Translations under genes and position numbers: made by a program
Part shown: positions 8,231-17,521 of the stretch, piece after piece
How the letters are laid out: every line of letters begins with the position of its first letter
Position numbering within the stretch: the stretch's first letter is position 1
Notes under the pieces: model-generated
The model's database searches: none
What the model saw: only the letters and a program-made list of their open reading frames with translations
What the model was told of the DNA's origin: nothing
Assembly (NCBI GenBank): GCA_040905665.1
Contig: JBBDRD010000046.1
Coordinates: 14,263 to 78,262 of the forward strand
Length of the DNA stretch: 64,000 bases
Reading direction: 5' to 3'
From: DASVCN01 sp040905665
Lineage (GTDB): Bacteria > Deinococcota > Deinococci > Deinococcales > Trueperaceae

Positions 8231-8614
8231 GTGGAGGCGCGGGCGCAAGAAAGCAGCATTCAGATACTCGTAACCTGGCTGAGTGGACTGTTACTGCTCA
8301 CCATCGTCGTTTATCTCGTGTGGGAGGGTACCCGTCCGCCGCTGCCGGCTAGCTTCACCTTTGCCATCGAAACTGTCCATGAGGCGAACGACTACTTCCA
8401 TTTGCGCCTGAGCGTGGCAAACGAGGGGGGCGAGAGCGTCCAGGACCTGGGGGTGACGCTCGAGCTGTACGACGGTGAGGAGCTGCTTGAAACGGTGTCT
8501 TCGGTCCTTGACTGGCTTCCCGAGCGCTCAACCCGGGAGCTGGTGTTGATCCTCGAGCAGGATCCGTCGCTCTACCGAACGATGGTGAGATTCGGAGGTT
8601 ACCAAATCCCCTGA
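8231..8614 (+). CDS. TIGR02588-family membrane-anchored protein
   Basis: About 127 residues with one N-terminal transmembrane helix (LVTWLSGLLLLTIVVYLVW). A C-terminal beta-rich domain follows, with LRLSVANEGGE and VTLELYDGEE, resembling an immunoglobulin-like extracytoplasmic domain. It follows the TIGR02587-type gene by one base if GTG at 8231 is used. An alternative ATG at 8192 lies inside the upstream gene and has no ribosome site. The pairing with TIGR02587 is the basis for the family call; function is unknown. Confidence 0.7.
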   Translation: MEARAQESSIQILVTWLSGLLLLTIVVYLVWEGTRPPLPASFTFAIETVHEANDYFHLRLSVANEGGESVQDLGVTLELYDGEELLETVSSVLDWLPERSTRELVLILEQDPSLYRTMVRFGGYQIP

Positions 8615-8651
8615 TCTCTTCGAGTGAGCGGGCGCTTCTGTCCCGTTGCCC

Positions 8652-8692
8652 GGTCCCTGTCGAGCCCCTGTTTTGCGGCATCGACAGGAACC
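8652..8692. repeat. Inverted repeat between convergent genes
   Basis: A 12-bp arm (8652-8663, GGTCCCTGTCGA) pairs with 8681-8692 with one mismatch across a 17-nt loop. It sits exactly between the convergent TIGR02588 gene and the MFS gene, where a bidirectional terminator would be expected. There is no clear T-tract on either side, so terminator activity is uncertain. Confidence 0.5.
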
Positions 8693-8693
8693 G

Positions 8694-9977
8694 TCAGACG
8701 AAGCGTGGCCGCGTCGCGAACAGGAAGAAGAGAGAGCCAAGGAAAGCAGTTACCGCGATGATGGTGAAGCCCAGGGCGTAAGAACCGGTCACATCGAAGA
8801 GCACTCCTGCGAACAGCGGGCCGATCATTGCGCCGATGGTAACTATGAACACCGAGTAGCCCATGATCGCAGGGAACGCCTTGCGACCGAAATAGTCGAC
8901 CCGCAGCGCCTGCATGAGTGGACCGCGAGTTCCCCACGCCAAACCGTGAATCGCGGCAAAAGCGATGAGCATGGGGGTGGCGGTGGCGTAGGTGAGCGCC
9001 AGCAACGCCACACCGTGCAGGAGCATTGCGATGGTCGCCATCATCCTCTTGGAGTAGCGGTCGCCCAGGATGCCCCCCACTAGCTGGCCTATGACCGTGA
9101 AAGAGGTCATGAGCGCGATTATGGCGGCTGCGGCAGGCAGGCTCAAGCCCAGGCCGGTGTTCATATGGATCACCGCGTGTACATTGACGGCGGAAACGAC
9201 CATCAGCGCCAGCGAATGGCCGAAGCCGATGAACCAGAAGGCCCGAGTCCTCACTGCTTCAGCCGCGGTGAAGTCGCGAGCCCGGTCGTCTAACTCAACC
9301 CCTTTCATTCCCGGCACGGCGCCCCTGGCTAGACCTGCCGTACAAGCGCCATCCGGCGCCTGGCCGTAGTCCTCGGGCCTGCCGCGCAGCAGCTGAGCAA
9401 CGCCCGAGCCCACCAGCAGGATGATCACGCCCGACGCAAGTGCGGTGGTGCGCCAGCCAAGCTCCGCCAGAGACCACGCCACGAGCGGCAGCGCCAGGCC
9501 ACCTAGGGGGACGCCCAACTGCATGAGCGCCAGCGCGAGCGATCGGCGCCGCTCGAACCAGTTGACCACTATTGTGGTGAGGGTCAGGAAGCCCGACAGG
9601 TGGTAGCCGACGGCTATGAGAGCGAAGGTCAGGAAGAATCCCGCCTGTGATTCGACTCTGCTGAGGAGCACGAAGGAGAGCCCGGTTAGAAGCAGTCCAA
9701 ACCGCACCAGCGCGCGCGGCGGAAGTCGCGTGAGAAGGCGTCCCTGAACGGGACCCAGCAATCCGCCAATTGCCTGGAGGAGCGAGAAAGCGGCCGCGAA
9801 AACGGTTGCGCTCCAAGCCAGATCGGCTTGCAGTACCGGCAGATAGGCGCCGTAGGCCTGAACCAGAAGAGCAGCGTAGAGCGCCTGGACTCCAATGGCG
9901 CCGATGACCACCCACCAGCCGAAGAAAGGTCGTGGGGTAGAAGAGGGTCGGATAGCGCGCACGTCGCAGACGATCAT
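8694..9977 (-). CDS. Major facilitator superfamily transporter
   Basis: A 427-residue MFS permease with twelve predicted membrane segments. The N-terminal FFGWWVVIGAIGVQAL is typical of the oxalate/formate and monocarboxylate-like MFS branch. GPVQGRLLTRLPPRALVRFG and GGILGDRYSKRMMA are the loop 2-3 and 8-9 motifs. The central loop holds a short charged insertion. It is transcribed alone, convergent with the TIGR02588-type gene. Substrate cannot be assigned. Confidence 0.85.
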   Translation of the reverse strand: MIVCDVRAIRPSSTPRPFFGWWVVIGAIGVQALYAALLVQAYGAYLPVLQADLAWSATVFAAAFSLLQAIGGLLGPVQGRLLTRLPPRALVRFGLLLTGLSFVLLSRVESQAGFFLTFALIAVGYHLSGFLTLTTIVVNWFERRRSLALALMQLGVPLGGLALPLVAWSLAELGWRTTALASGVIILLVGSGVAQLLRGRPEDYGQAPDGACTAGLARGAVPGMKGVELDDRARDFTAAEAVRTRAFWFIGFGHSLALMVVSAVNVHAVIHMNTGLGLSLPAAAAIIALMTSFTVIGQLVGGILGDRYSKRMMATIAMLLHGVALLALTYATATPMLIAFAAIHGLAWGTRGPLMQALRVDYFGRKAFPAIMGYSVFIVTIGAMIGPLFAGVLFDVTGSYALGFTIIAVTAFLGSLFFLFATRPRFV

Positions 9978-10405
9978 TCCATGACGGCGCCAATCCGTTT
10001 TGTGATAACGGCATGTTTACGGTGAGGTGCCGGTAAAGTGCGGGCAACCCTAGCTCCCTACTTCGTGCTCTGTCGGTTCCCCTAGCCGTCAACTGGGATA
10101 GGGAGGATACTCGTTCGAGCCTCTACTGGGAGAGAGGGTTGCCGCGATAGGAAGATTGGTTGTCCCGATCTATAAAGGACCTCCTTCCTAATTGGATGTT
10201 AGTCCCACTTGGTGGCCAAGAAATGCCTCATATTCCTAGCGTCAAAACTAATACCGAGCTATAATTGGCGGGTTGCACCGACATGAAATAAAAAGCTTGC
10301 CGCTCACGACGGTAGACCGATGATTGCCGCGTGACTAACGCAAGTTTCGGAGGGTGCGAGCTCCGGTCGAGTTCAGTTGGAATGATGCAAGGGCGATCTT
10401 TTAAT
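9978..10405. other. Intergenic region, no gene seen
   Basis: About 430 bp upstream of the MFS gene and downstream of the Crp-type gene. Base composition is visibly less GC-rich than the flanking genes around 10150-10400. A 66-codon minus-strand frame here has no ribosome site and no protein-like pattern. The MFS promoter must lie in this interval, but no convincing box could be fixed. Confidence 0.5.
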
Positions 10406-11098
10406 TTAACGACCCTCTGCCAGCTCACGGAGTAGGGCGACGTCCAGCTCGTAACGTCCTCGGCTGCCCTTCAGTAACCCATGGTCTCTCAGCTCGGTAA
10501 CGGCCATGGTGACGGCAACGCGGGTGGCCGCTGCCAGCGAGGCTATGTCGTCATGCTTGAGCTCGGTCTCGAGCAGATACCAGGTCGAGCCGTCGAGCGG
10601 CCGTCCAAACCGCTCGGCCTGCTCCAGTAGGATCTTCGCCACTCGGATCTTCACGGGATCGTAGCTGGCGCTCAGCTGATCGCGGCAGTAGTGGAGGTGG
10701 CTGGCGAGCACTTCGGCGAAGGTGAGAGCGAAACCGGGCGCTTTGGCGGCGACGAGCTTGAATTGTTCGCGACTTATGGGGCACGTCATCACCTGGGTTA
10801 GCGCGACAGCTTCGACCTGGTAGATGTCGGACTCCTTCAGAAAAGCCTCGCCTATGAAGTCGTCGGGGCCGCACACCGCCACGATCCGGTCGCGCCCGTC
10901 CATGGTGGGACGCACCAGCTTCACCTTTCCCATGGCGATGATATGGAGCGAAACGGCGGGGTCGCCGATCCTAAATACTGTTTCGCCCGCCTCGAAGCGC
11001 CGCTCGGGGCAGATGTCGAGAAAGACGGACCGGTCGTGAGGATCGACCCGTTCCAGAAAGCCCGAACCACGGATGTACCACGCCTGTTGCGCTTCCAA
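10406..11098 (-). CDS. Crp/Fnr-family transcriptional regulator
   Basis: A 230-residue regulator with an N-terminal cyclic-nucleotide-binding-like beta barrel (about 15-125: FEAGETVFRIGDPAVSLHII, GPDDFIGEAFL). The C-terminal winged helix-turn-helix is at about 150-225 (HDDIASLAAATRVAVTMAVTEL). It has no Fnr-type N-terminal cysteine cluster, so an oxygen-sensing 4Fe-4S centre is unlikely. The TTG start is preceded by AAGGAG at six bases. It lies downstream of the P460-type cytochrome gene on the same strand, suggesting control of that cytochrome; the ligand is unknown. Confidence 0.85.
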   Translation of the reverse strand: MEAQQAWYIRGSGFLERVDPHDRSVFLDICPERRFEAGETVFRIGDPAVSLHIIAMGKVKLVRPTMDGRDRIVAVCGPDDFIGEAFLKESDIYQVEAVALTQVMTCPISREQFKLVAAKAPGFALTFAEVLASHLHYCRDQLSASYDPVKIRVAKILLEQAERFGRPLDGSTWYLLETELKHDDIASLAAATRVAVTMAVTELRDHGLLKGSRGRYELDVALLRELAEGR

Positions 11099-11256
11099 TT
11101 GCGCTCCTTGCCTAAAAGTATAGCGGCCCTGGCGTCACGGACCACGTCTTATTGTCTCTTATGGCGCTTGCAAGGGGAATGGGCGTAATGTGGTCGCCAT
11201 CGGGGTTGTTTGTAGGCCGTAACTTGGAATGCGAGCCTTACCCTCTGTTCGCCAGC

Positions 11257-11805
11257 CTAGTTCCCTCCGGGCCCTACGTTGAACACATAATCTCGTTCGG
11301 CAGCCTGACTATGACAGGCGATACAGCCTTGCGCCTTTCCGGCGGCGTCGATCGCCCCATCGGGCGCCATTTTCGCCCAGAACCAATTACCCGCCTCGGG
11401 GTTATAGCCCGGCACCTTCACCATGAAGGTAACGGCAGCGAGATTCCCGTCGAAGCCTTCCACAGGGGCCTGCGCCTCCATCATGGAGATGTCGGTTTCA
11501 CCCGGCATGTGGTTTTCCTTGACTATGATCGCTCCCTCCGAGAAGCTGCTCTCGTCGCCTTGGGTGTCCTCGAGCGCTATGTCGTTCAGGAACGTGCGGA
11601 GAATCATGCCGTGCGGCTCTACTCCAACGTAGAACCCCTCGGGCACGTTCGGTTCGAATGGCCAGTCGGTGTAGGGGGCGGCGTTTATCTCGTTGAAGTA
11701 CTGAGTTGCCCGGCTGGCGTCGTCTCCCGGCTGTTGTGCCAGAACGAGTGCGCCGAGGGTTATCGCGGCGAATGCCACCAGTAGTCCAATCCGAAGCAGT
11801 CTCAT
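11257..11805 (-). CDS. Cytochrome P460-family c-type haem protein
   Basis: A 182-residue exported protein with an N-terminal signal helix (LLRIGLLVAFAAITLGALVLA). A beta-rich domain follows, ending in the haem c attachment motif CIACH at 161-165. Size, the GAIIVKEN segment (Lys96) and the C-terminal haem site fit the cytochrome P460 / cytochrome c'-beta superfamily, which oxidises hydroxylamine or binds NO in known members. ATG at 11805 follows a strong GAGGAGGAG ribosome site; the longer frame from 11859 would include that site. No ammonia-oxidation genes are nearby, so a detoxification or sensing role is more likely. Confidence 0.8.
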   Translation of the reverse strand: MRLLRIGLLVAFAAITLGALVLAQQPGDDASRATQYFNEINAAPYTDWPFEPNVPEGFYVGVEPHGMILRTFLNDIALEDTQGDESSFSEGAIIVKENHMPGETDISMMEAQAPVEGFDGNLAAVTFMVKVPGYNPEAGNWFWAKMAPDGAIDAAGKAQGCIACHSQAAERDYVFNVGPGGN

Positions 11806-11915
11806 TCTCTCCTCCTCCTCGCGGTTGCGATCCTCTCGATGATGACGCTTTCCGAACAATTTATTCCGTCAACTGGCAAACATGACCATCGCGAGCGCGT
11901 ACCGTCCCCTGCCGA

Positions 11916-13325
11916 TCAGTCGCTACCCAGTGTCATGAAGAGGTTGTTCAACGATTCTGCGTAGGTCGGGTGAGCGAACACTCCGTCTCGCAGTTTCTTG
12001 TAGGAGAGGCCGCCCATCATGGCCACCTGCACGACCGACATCACCTCGCCACCCTCGTGCCCCAGGATTGCCGCTCCCAGGATCTCCTCGCTGTCCAGGT
12101 CAACCACCGCCTTCCACAGTCCGCGAGTGTTGCCGGTCTCGACAGCCCTGGCCGCCCGCTTCGCGGCCATCTTGGCCACCCCGATTCTCCGGCCCGTTGA
12201 CCGGGCCTCGCGCTCGGTCATGCCGACCCGGCCCAGCTGAGGATCGGTATAGACCGTGTAGGGAACCTGTCGCTCGGAGATGGTCCGATTACGGCCCTCG
12301 AGAAGCCGATCACGCACGATTCGGTAGTCGTCGTACGAGATGTGGGTGAAGGCCGGTCCGCCCTTGACGTCGCCCACTGCCCACACCCCCTCCGTACTGG
12401 TTCGCAACTGTTCGTCGACCTCGATATACCCGCGGTCGTCGACCGCGACGCCGGCTGAGTCTAGTCCCAGCCCGTCGGTGTTCGGGCGCCGGCCCACGGC
12501 CATCAGCAGGTGGCTTCCTTCCACCCGCCTCTCTTCCTGTCTCTCTTTTGGCCCTTCCTTGGAGCCAACGCTCACCCTGACTTCGATCCCGTCTTCAACC
12601 CCATCTTTGAACAGGGCTGCGGCAACCGCGTCAGCACGGGTCACCACCTCGATTCCGTCCTCGGTCAGGATCTCCTCGAGAGTGGCGGCCACGTCTGCGT
12701 CCTCGCGCTCCAGGAGCTGCTCGCCCCGGTGCAGAAGCGTGACCTCGCTTCCGAAGCGCCGGAACATCTGGGCGAATTCCACACCCACATAGCCGCCGCC
12801 CACCACCAACAGGTGGCGCGGCAGCCGCGCCAGTTCCATGATCCTCGTGGAGTCGAGGGCGTCGACCTCGGCGAGACCTGGGATAGGGGGAACCGAAGGG
12901 CGGGTGCCGACGTTTACGATGACTATGTCGGCCTCGAGTGTTTGCGTATCCCCGCCCGTTACGACCTCGACATGCCTCGGCCCGGTGAAGCGTGCCTCCC
13001 CGAAGATAAGATCGAGTCGATCTATCCGTTCCAGGCTTCCACGACTTCCTTCGCGGAATGCTTCGACGATAGTGCGCTTGCGTGCTCTGATACGCTCCAT
13101 GTCGACCTCGACCGGTGCGGCTTCAACTCCGTATTCGGAGCCTCGACGGGGCNNNNNNNNNNCGCTGGCGACCATCGTTTTGGTAGGTGTGCAACCGACG
13201 TTCACGCAGGTTCCGCCCACATGCTCTCGCTCTACCAGCGCAACACGCCTTCCCGCCTTGGCGAGTGCCCCGGCAAGCGGTCCACCCGCTTGGCCGGCCC
13301 CGATGACTATCGCATCGTAATGCAT
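11916..13325 (-). CDS. FAD-dependent disulfide oxidoreductase, mercuric reductase-like
   Basis: About 469 residues of the class I pyridine nucleotide-disulfide oxidoreductase family. The FAD motif GAGQAGGPLAGALAKAGRRV is at the N-terminus. The redox-active disulfide is in GGTCVNVGCTPTK, the NAD(P) motif is VVGGGYVGVEFAQMF, and a dimerisation domain holds the AHPTYAES active-site His region. It lacks the MerA N-terminal metal-binding domain and C-terminal Cys pair, so true mercury reduction is not supported. A 10-N gap falls just after the active-site cysteines, but the frame is open on both sides. It overlaps the DsrE gene by one base. Confidence 0.85.
   Translation of the reverse strand: MHYDAIVIGAGQAGGPLAGALAKAGRRVALVEREHVGGTCVNVGCTPTKTMVASXXXXPRRGSEYGVEAAPVEVDMERIRARKRTIVEAFREGSRGSLERIDRLDLIFGEARFTGPRHVEVVTGGDTQTLEADIVIVNVGTRPSVPPIPGLAEVDALDSTRIMELARLPRHLLVVGGGYVGVEFAQMFRRFGSEVTLLHRGEQLLEREDADVAATLEEILTEDGIEVVTRADAVAAALFKDGVEDGIEVRVSVGSKEGPKERQEERRVEGSHLLMAVGRRPNTDGLGLDSAGVAVDDRGYIEVDEQLRTSTEGVWAVGDVKGGPAFTHISYDDYRIVRDRLLEGRNRTISERQVPYTVYTDPQLGRVGMTEREARSTGRRIGVAKMAAKRAARAVETGNTRGLWKAVVDLDSEEILGAAILGHEGGEVMSVVQVAMMGGLSYKKLRDGVFAHPTYAESLNNLFMTLGSD
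13153..13162. other. Assembly gap (10 Ns)
   Basis: Ten unknown bases inside the disulfide oxidoreductase gene. Flanking sequence is VAS on one side and RRGSEYG on the other. Homologues have about seven residues there against five in the current frame, so the true gap is probably slightly longer than ten bases. Confidence 0.99.
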
Positions 13326-13681
13326 CAGAAGGTGATTATCTGGTAGCCATTCTCGACGTACGAGCGGAGGCTGGGGTGATTATCGTAATCGTCGAGAAGC
13401 TCTATTCCGGCAGCCTCGACCCCCGCCTTCGCTCCAAAAGCGGCCGAGCAGTAGGCACAGGCGCCGGCAACCTTATCCTTGACCTGCATCCATAACTTAT
13501 GGCGGCGGTGACTCTCGTCGTCCAGCACGGGAATCCACTTCGTGCCGGCCCCATCGAAGATGATGGCGACGTCGTCGCCTGCTCCCTTGAACTCGCTTGC
13601 CACCTGCAGGGCGTTCACCGCCCTGCCCAAGTCTCCATGCGTTTCGGTGTCGGCGAGAACTACGATTGCTATTTTCGACAT
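13325..13681 (-). CDS. DsrE-family protein
   Basis: A 118-residue DsrE/DsrF-like alpha/beta protein. The N-terminal strand KIAIVVLADTETHGDLGRAVNAL and the C-terminal segment GYQIITF are typical. Two cysteines, Cys75 and Cys78 (GACAYCSAAFG), sit where family members carry sulfur-relay cysteines. ATG at 13681 follows AGGAGG at seven bases. It is the first gene of an operon with the FAD disulfide oxidoreductase. A role in cytoplasmic sulfane-sulfur or thiol handling is likely but not proven. Confidence 0.85.
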   Translation of the reverse strand: MSKIAIVVLADTETHGDLGRAVNALQVASEFKGAGDDVAIIFDGAGTKWIPVLDDESHRRHKLWMQVKDKVAGACAYCSAAFGAKAGVEAAGIELLDDYDNHPSLRSYVENGYQIITF

Positions 13682-13825
13682 CAAGAAGCCTCCTGTTACT
13701 CCATTTCATGCTGGATCAGGGTAGCAGCAATGTATAGCGCTTGACCTGTAGGGCGAAAAGCCAAGGCCTCGACCGGACTGAGGGGAGCGCGCCGGCGCGG
13801 GACCGAGTTGTTAGACTGACGTAAC

Positions 13826-16800
13826 GTGCCGGACCAACAAGCCCCCGTCCAGGACTTCATTGGCAGATGGTCGCGCAGCGAAGCGAGCGAACGCGCCAAT
13901 TACACGCTGTTCCTCAGCGAGTTGTGCGATCTACTCGAGCTGCCTCACCCCGATCCCTCGACAGCGGACGACGGCGAGAACACTTACGTCTTCGAGCGCA
14001 ACGTGCCTCTGGTGCATGAGGGCGGCCGAACCACGACCGGCCGAATCGACCTCTACAAACGGGGCTGTCTCGTCCTCGAGGCCAAGCAGGGCAGCAGCGA
14101 CATCGTGGAAACACCTCTGTTCGGACTGGCTCCCGCGCCTGCTCGGCGAGGGCACGGTAGACGGGGCACCTCTGCCTGGGATGAGGCGATGCAGCGCGCC
14201 AAGAACCAGGCCGAGCGCTACGCCCGTAGCCTTCCGGTCGAGGAGGGACGACCGCCCTTCCTCCTCGTCGTGGACGTAGGCCATACGATCGAGCTCTATA
14301 GCGAGTTCAGTCGCAGCGGCGGCAGTTACATCCCCTACCCCGACCCGCAGCATCACCGCCTGTACCTCGAGGACCTCTGCAAGCCGGAAGTACGGGACCT
14401 CCTGCGGCAGGTGTGGAGCGACCCGCTAAGCCTCGATCCGAGCCTGCGGAGCGCCCGCGTTACCCGTGATATAGCCGGCAAGCTTGCCCAACTCGCCAAG
14501 AGCCTCGAAACAGCAGGCCACGAGCCGGCGCGGGTGGCGGGCTTCCTCATGCGAGTGATTTTCACCATGTTCGCCGAGGACGTGGGACTGCTGCCGGCCC
14601 GCGCCTTCAAGGACATGCTCGAAGGCTTGCGCGGCAACGCAGAGCACTTCGTGGAGCACGTCGAGCCACTCTGGAAGGTGATGAACGAGGGCGGTTACAG
14701 CCGCGACCTTCGGGAGACGCTGCTGCGCTTCAACGGTGGACTCTTCGCCAATCCCAACGCAGTCCCGATCAATGAGCCGCAACTGGCGCTCCTGATCGAA
14801 GCTGCTCGTGCCGACTGGCGCGATGTGGAACCTGCCATCTTTGGCACCCTGCTCGAGCGCGCGCTCGATCCGCGCGAGAGGCACAAGTTGGGCGCCCACT
14901 ACACGCCGCGGGCCTATGTCGAACGGCTGGTGCAACCCACCCTCATCGAGCCGTTGCGCGAGGAGTGGCAGGGAGTCCAGGCCGCAGCCAGCCAGCACTT
15001 GCTCAAGGGCAAGCCCAAGGACGCCGAGAAGGAGATACGCCGCTTTCATGAACGGCTGTGTTCTCTGCGCGTGCTGGACCCGGCCTGCGGCAGTGCCAAC
15101 TTCCTCTACGTGAGCATGGAGCTCTTGAAACGTCTCGAGGGGGAAGTGCTCGAGATGCTCGAAGGCGTCACCGGCAAGGCCCAGCTCCGGCTCGAGCTTC
15201 AGGGCGTATCCGTCTCCCCCGAGCAGTTCCTGGGCCTCGAGGTCAACCCGCGCGCCGCGAAGATTGCCGAGCTGGTGCTGTGGCTCGGTTACCTCCAGTG
15301 GCACTTTCGCACCCATGGCAACACCCCGCCGCCAGAGCCGGTGATCCGCGACTTCAAGAACATCGAATGCCGAGATGCGGTGCTGGCGTACGACGCGGCG
15401 GAACCTCTATTTGGCGAGGATGGGCAGCCGGTTACGCACTGGGATGGCCAGACGACCAAGACCCACGCGGTGACCGGCAATGATGTGCCGGACGAGAGCG
15501 CCCGGGTGCCGGAGTACCGCTATGTGAATGCCCGTAAGGCGACCTGGCCGGATGCGGATTTTGTGGTGGGGAATCCGCCTTTCCTAGGATCGAAATTTAT
15601 GCGCGAGGCTCTCGGTGACGGTTACGTGGACGCCGTACAGCTCGCTTGGCCCGAGGTGCCCCAGGCCACTGACTTTGTACTCCGCTGGTGGCATCACGCC
15701 GCTCAACTCGTGCGGTCGGGAGACGCACAGCGCTTTGGCCTTATCACTACTAACAGCATCACGCACACCTATAATCGCCGGGCCATCGAACCCCACCTCA
15801 CCGCCGGTCACGATCCGCTCGCCATCTCGTTCGCGATCCCCGACCATCCGTGGGTGGACGAAAGCGGCAGCGCTGACGTGCGCATCGCCATGACCGTCGG
15901 CGTGAAGGGTCCCAACGAAGGCATACTTCTCACCATCACAGATGAAGCCGGCACCCGAGCGGCTGAGGACAGCGTCCTTGCGTTCAAGCGCCGGCACGGC
16001 ACCATTCACTCCGACCTCAGCGTCGGCGTCGACACCACAAAAGCGCGACCTCTGCGCAGCAACGAGGACCTCTGCGCTGTGGGGTTCAAGACGATCGGTG
16101 CGGGCTTTCAGGTCGATGAAGGAAGAGCGCATGAACTCGGATTGGGGCGACACGATGGCCTTGAAAAGCACATCAAGCCATACCTCAACGGTCGGGATCT
16201 CGCCGGTTCGCGCCGCGGTATATATGTAATCGACTTCTATGGACTGAGCGAAGACGCAGTACGAACCAACTTCCCGGAGGCATACCAGCACCTGCTGGTC
16301 GACGTGAAACCCAAGCGAATGCAGAACCGCAACCTCAAGTTTCGGGAGAAATGGTGGGTCATCGGCCACTCCCGTCCAATCATGAGGCGCTTTACGGCCG
16401 GTCTCGACCGCTACATCGCCACAATAGAAACGAGCAAGCACCGGTGCTTCAGCTTCCTTCCAATTCGAGATGCCCCGGATAGCACCCTCGTCACGTTCGG
16501 CCTTGAGGATGCTTACGAATTGGGAGTTCTCTCCTGTCGCGTACATGTCGCGTGGGCATTAGCCATCGGGGGCAGGTTGGGAGTGGGCAACGACCCGCGT
16601 TACAACAAGACCCGCTGTTTCGATACCTTTCCCTTCCCCGCCGCCACCCCCGATCAACAGGCGTGCGTCCGCGACCTCGCTAATCAGCTCGACGCCCACC
16701 GTAAGGACCGCCTGGCCGAGCACGACAAGCTCACCATGACAGGGATCTACAACGTGCTCGAGAAGCTCAGGAGCTGCGATGAACTGACGGCGAAGGATCG

Positions 16801-17269
16801 AAATATTCACGCGCAGGGCCTGGTTAGTGTCCTCAAGGATCTGCACGACCAGCTCGACCGTGCGGTACTCGACGCTTATGGCTGGCAGTACGACCTGACT
16901 GACGAGGAGATTCTGGAGCGGCTGGTGGCACTCAATGCCGAACGAGTTGCCGAGGAGGCACAGGGCAAGGTGAGGTGGCTGCGGCCGGCGTATCAGAATC
17001 CGCACGAAACCACTCTCCAAGCGACCGCAGGGCTCAATACAGCCGAAAGCGCCAGCCAGAAACTCGAGAAACGGGCTTGGCCCAACGCGCTACCCGACCA
17101 GGCCCGGGCCTTACGGGCAGCCATCGGCGTAGCTGGGGAACCACTGACCAGCAACGAAGCCGCCAAGCTCTTTACCGGCGCACGCAAGGACCGCGTTGGA
17201 GAAATCCTCGATACGCTTGCCGGGCTCGGACAGGTCGTCAAACTCGAGGACAATCGCTACGCACGATGA
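13826..17269 (+). CDS. MmeI-like type IIL restriction-modification enzyme
   Basis: This 1147-residue protein joins nuclease and methyltransferase activities in one chain. An N-terminal PD-(D/E)xK site is visible as Asp75-x9-Glu85-x-Lys87 (GRIDLYKRG then LVLEAKQ), the same spacing as described for MmeI. A helical spacer follows. A gamma-class adenine methyltransferase then shows LDPACGSANFLYV at about 416 and the catalytic NPPF at about 583. After that come a target-recognition region and, at about 1090-1147, a winged-helix-like tail. It is longer than MmeI itself (about 920). No separate specificity subunit is present. The GTG start lacks a clear ribosome site. Confidence 0.88.
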   Translation: MPDQQAPVQDFIGRWSRSEASERANYTLFLSELCDLLELPHPDPSTADDGENTYVFERNVPLVHEGGRTTTGRIDLYKRGCLVLEAKQGSSDIVETPLFGLAPAPARRGHGRRGTSAWDEAMQRAKNQAERYARSLPVEEGRPPFLLVVDVGHTIELYSEFSRSGGSYIPYPDPQHHRLYLEDLCKPEVRDLLRQVWSDPLSLDPSLRSARVTRDIAGKLAQLAKSLETAGHEPARVAGFLMRVIFTMFAEDVGLLPARAFKDMLEGLRGNAEHFVEHVEPLWKVMNEGGYSRDLRETLLRFNGGLFANPNAVPINEPQLALLIEAARADWRDVEPAIFGTLLERALDPRERHKLGAHYTPRAYVERLVQPTLIEPLREEWQGVQAAASQHLLKGKPKDAEKEIRRFHERLCSLRVLDPACGSANFLYVSMELLKRLEGEVLEMLEGVTGKAQLRLELQGVSVSPEQFLGLEVNPRAAKIAELVLWLGYLQWHFRTHGNTPPPEPVIRDFKNIECRDAVLAYDAAEPLFGEDGQPVTHWDGQTTKTHAVTGNDVPDESARVPEYRYVNARKATWPDADFVVGNPPFLGSKFMREALGDGYVDAVQLAWPEVPQATDFVLRWWHHAAQLVRSGDAQRFGLITTNSITHTYNRRAIEPHLTAGHDPLAISFAIPDHPWVDESGSADVRIAMTVGVKGPNEGILLTITDEAGTRAAEDSVLAFKRRHGTIHSDLSVGVDTTKARPLRSNEDLCAVGFKTIGAGFQVDEGRAHELGLGRHDGLEKHIKPYLNGRDLAGSRRGIYVIDFYGLSEDAVRTNFPEAYQHLLVDVKPKRMQNRNLKFREKWWVIGHSRPIMRRFTAGLDRYIATIETSKHRCFSFLPIRDAPDSTLVTFGLEDAYELGVLSCRVHVAWALAIGGRLGVGNDPRYNKTRCFDTFPFPAATPDQQACVRDLANQLDAHRKDRLAEHDKLTMTGIYNVLEKLRSCDELTAKDRNIHAQGLVSVLKDLHDQLDRAVLDAYGWQYDLTDEEILERLVALNAERVAEEAQGKVRWLRPAYQNPHETTLQATAGLNTAESASQKLEKRAWPNALPDQARALRAAIGVAGEPLTSNEAAKLFTGARKDRVGEILDTLAGLGQVVKLEDNRYAR

Positions 17270-17407
17270 TCCTGCGCTATCCGCCTTAGCTAGCGCCTCA
17301 TTACGTCGCTAGCAAACTACACCAACCTCGTCGCCTGCTTTATCGCGGTCTTTAGATCGTCTCCGCTTTAACACCTGGGCTACTCGTAACGGGCCTTGTC
17401 CTTGAGA

Positions 17408-17521
17408 TCAATGAGGAGTCGTGGTGACTGCGCCCGGGGGTGCGGCGCGGATGGTGGACTGGACAAAGTCACTGGTTGCCTCAGAGAGGTAGTAGGGGAG
17501 GAGGATGGTTACTTCAGCCAT
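17408..17521 (-). CDS. Possible 37-residue ORF or gene remnant
   Basis: Within the 508-bp interval 17270-17777 this minus-strand frame reads MAEVTILLPYYLSE and ends in TTTPH, with GGAG seven bases before the ATG. The frame stays protein-like for about 18 codons upstream of the ATG, so it may instead be the tail of a decayed gene. No family is recognised. The rest of the interval holds nothing I can support; 17270-17400 and 17530-17640 look less GC-rich. Confidence 0.25.
   Translation of the reverse strand: MAEVTILLPYYLSEATSDFVQSTIRAAPPGAVTTTPH

Noticed and set aside
10228..10428. 66-codon minus-strand frame in the intergenic region
   Set aside because: No ribosome site, overlaps the end of the Crp-type gene, and composition is not protein-like.
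11916..13325. Mercury resistance (MerA) assignment
   Set aside because: The protein has the central disulfide but lacks the metal-binding N-terminal domain and the C-terminal cysteine pair, and no other mer gene is nearby.
14426..15316. Minus-strand open frame of 296 codons inside the MmeI-like gene
   Set aside because: Shadow of the restriction-modification gene; no recognisable fold or start site.
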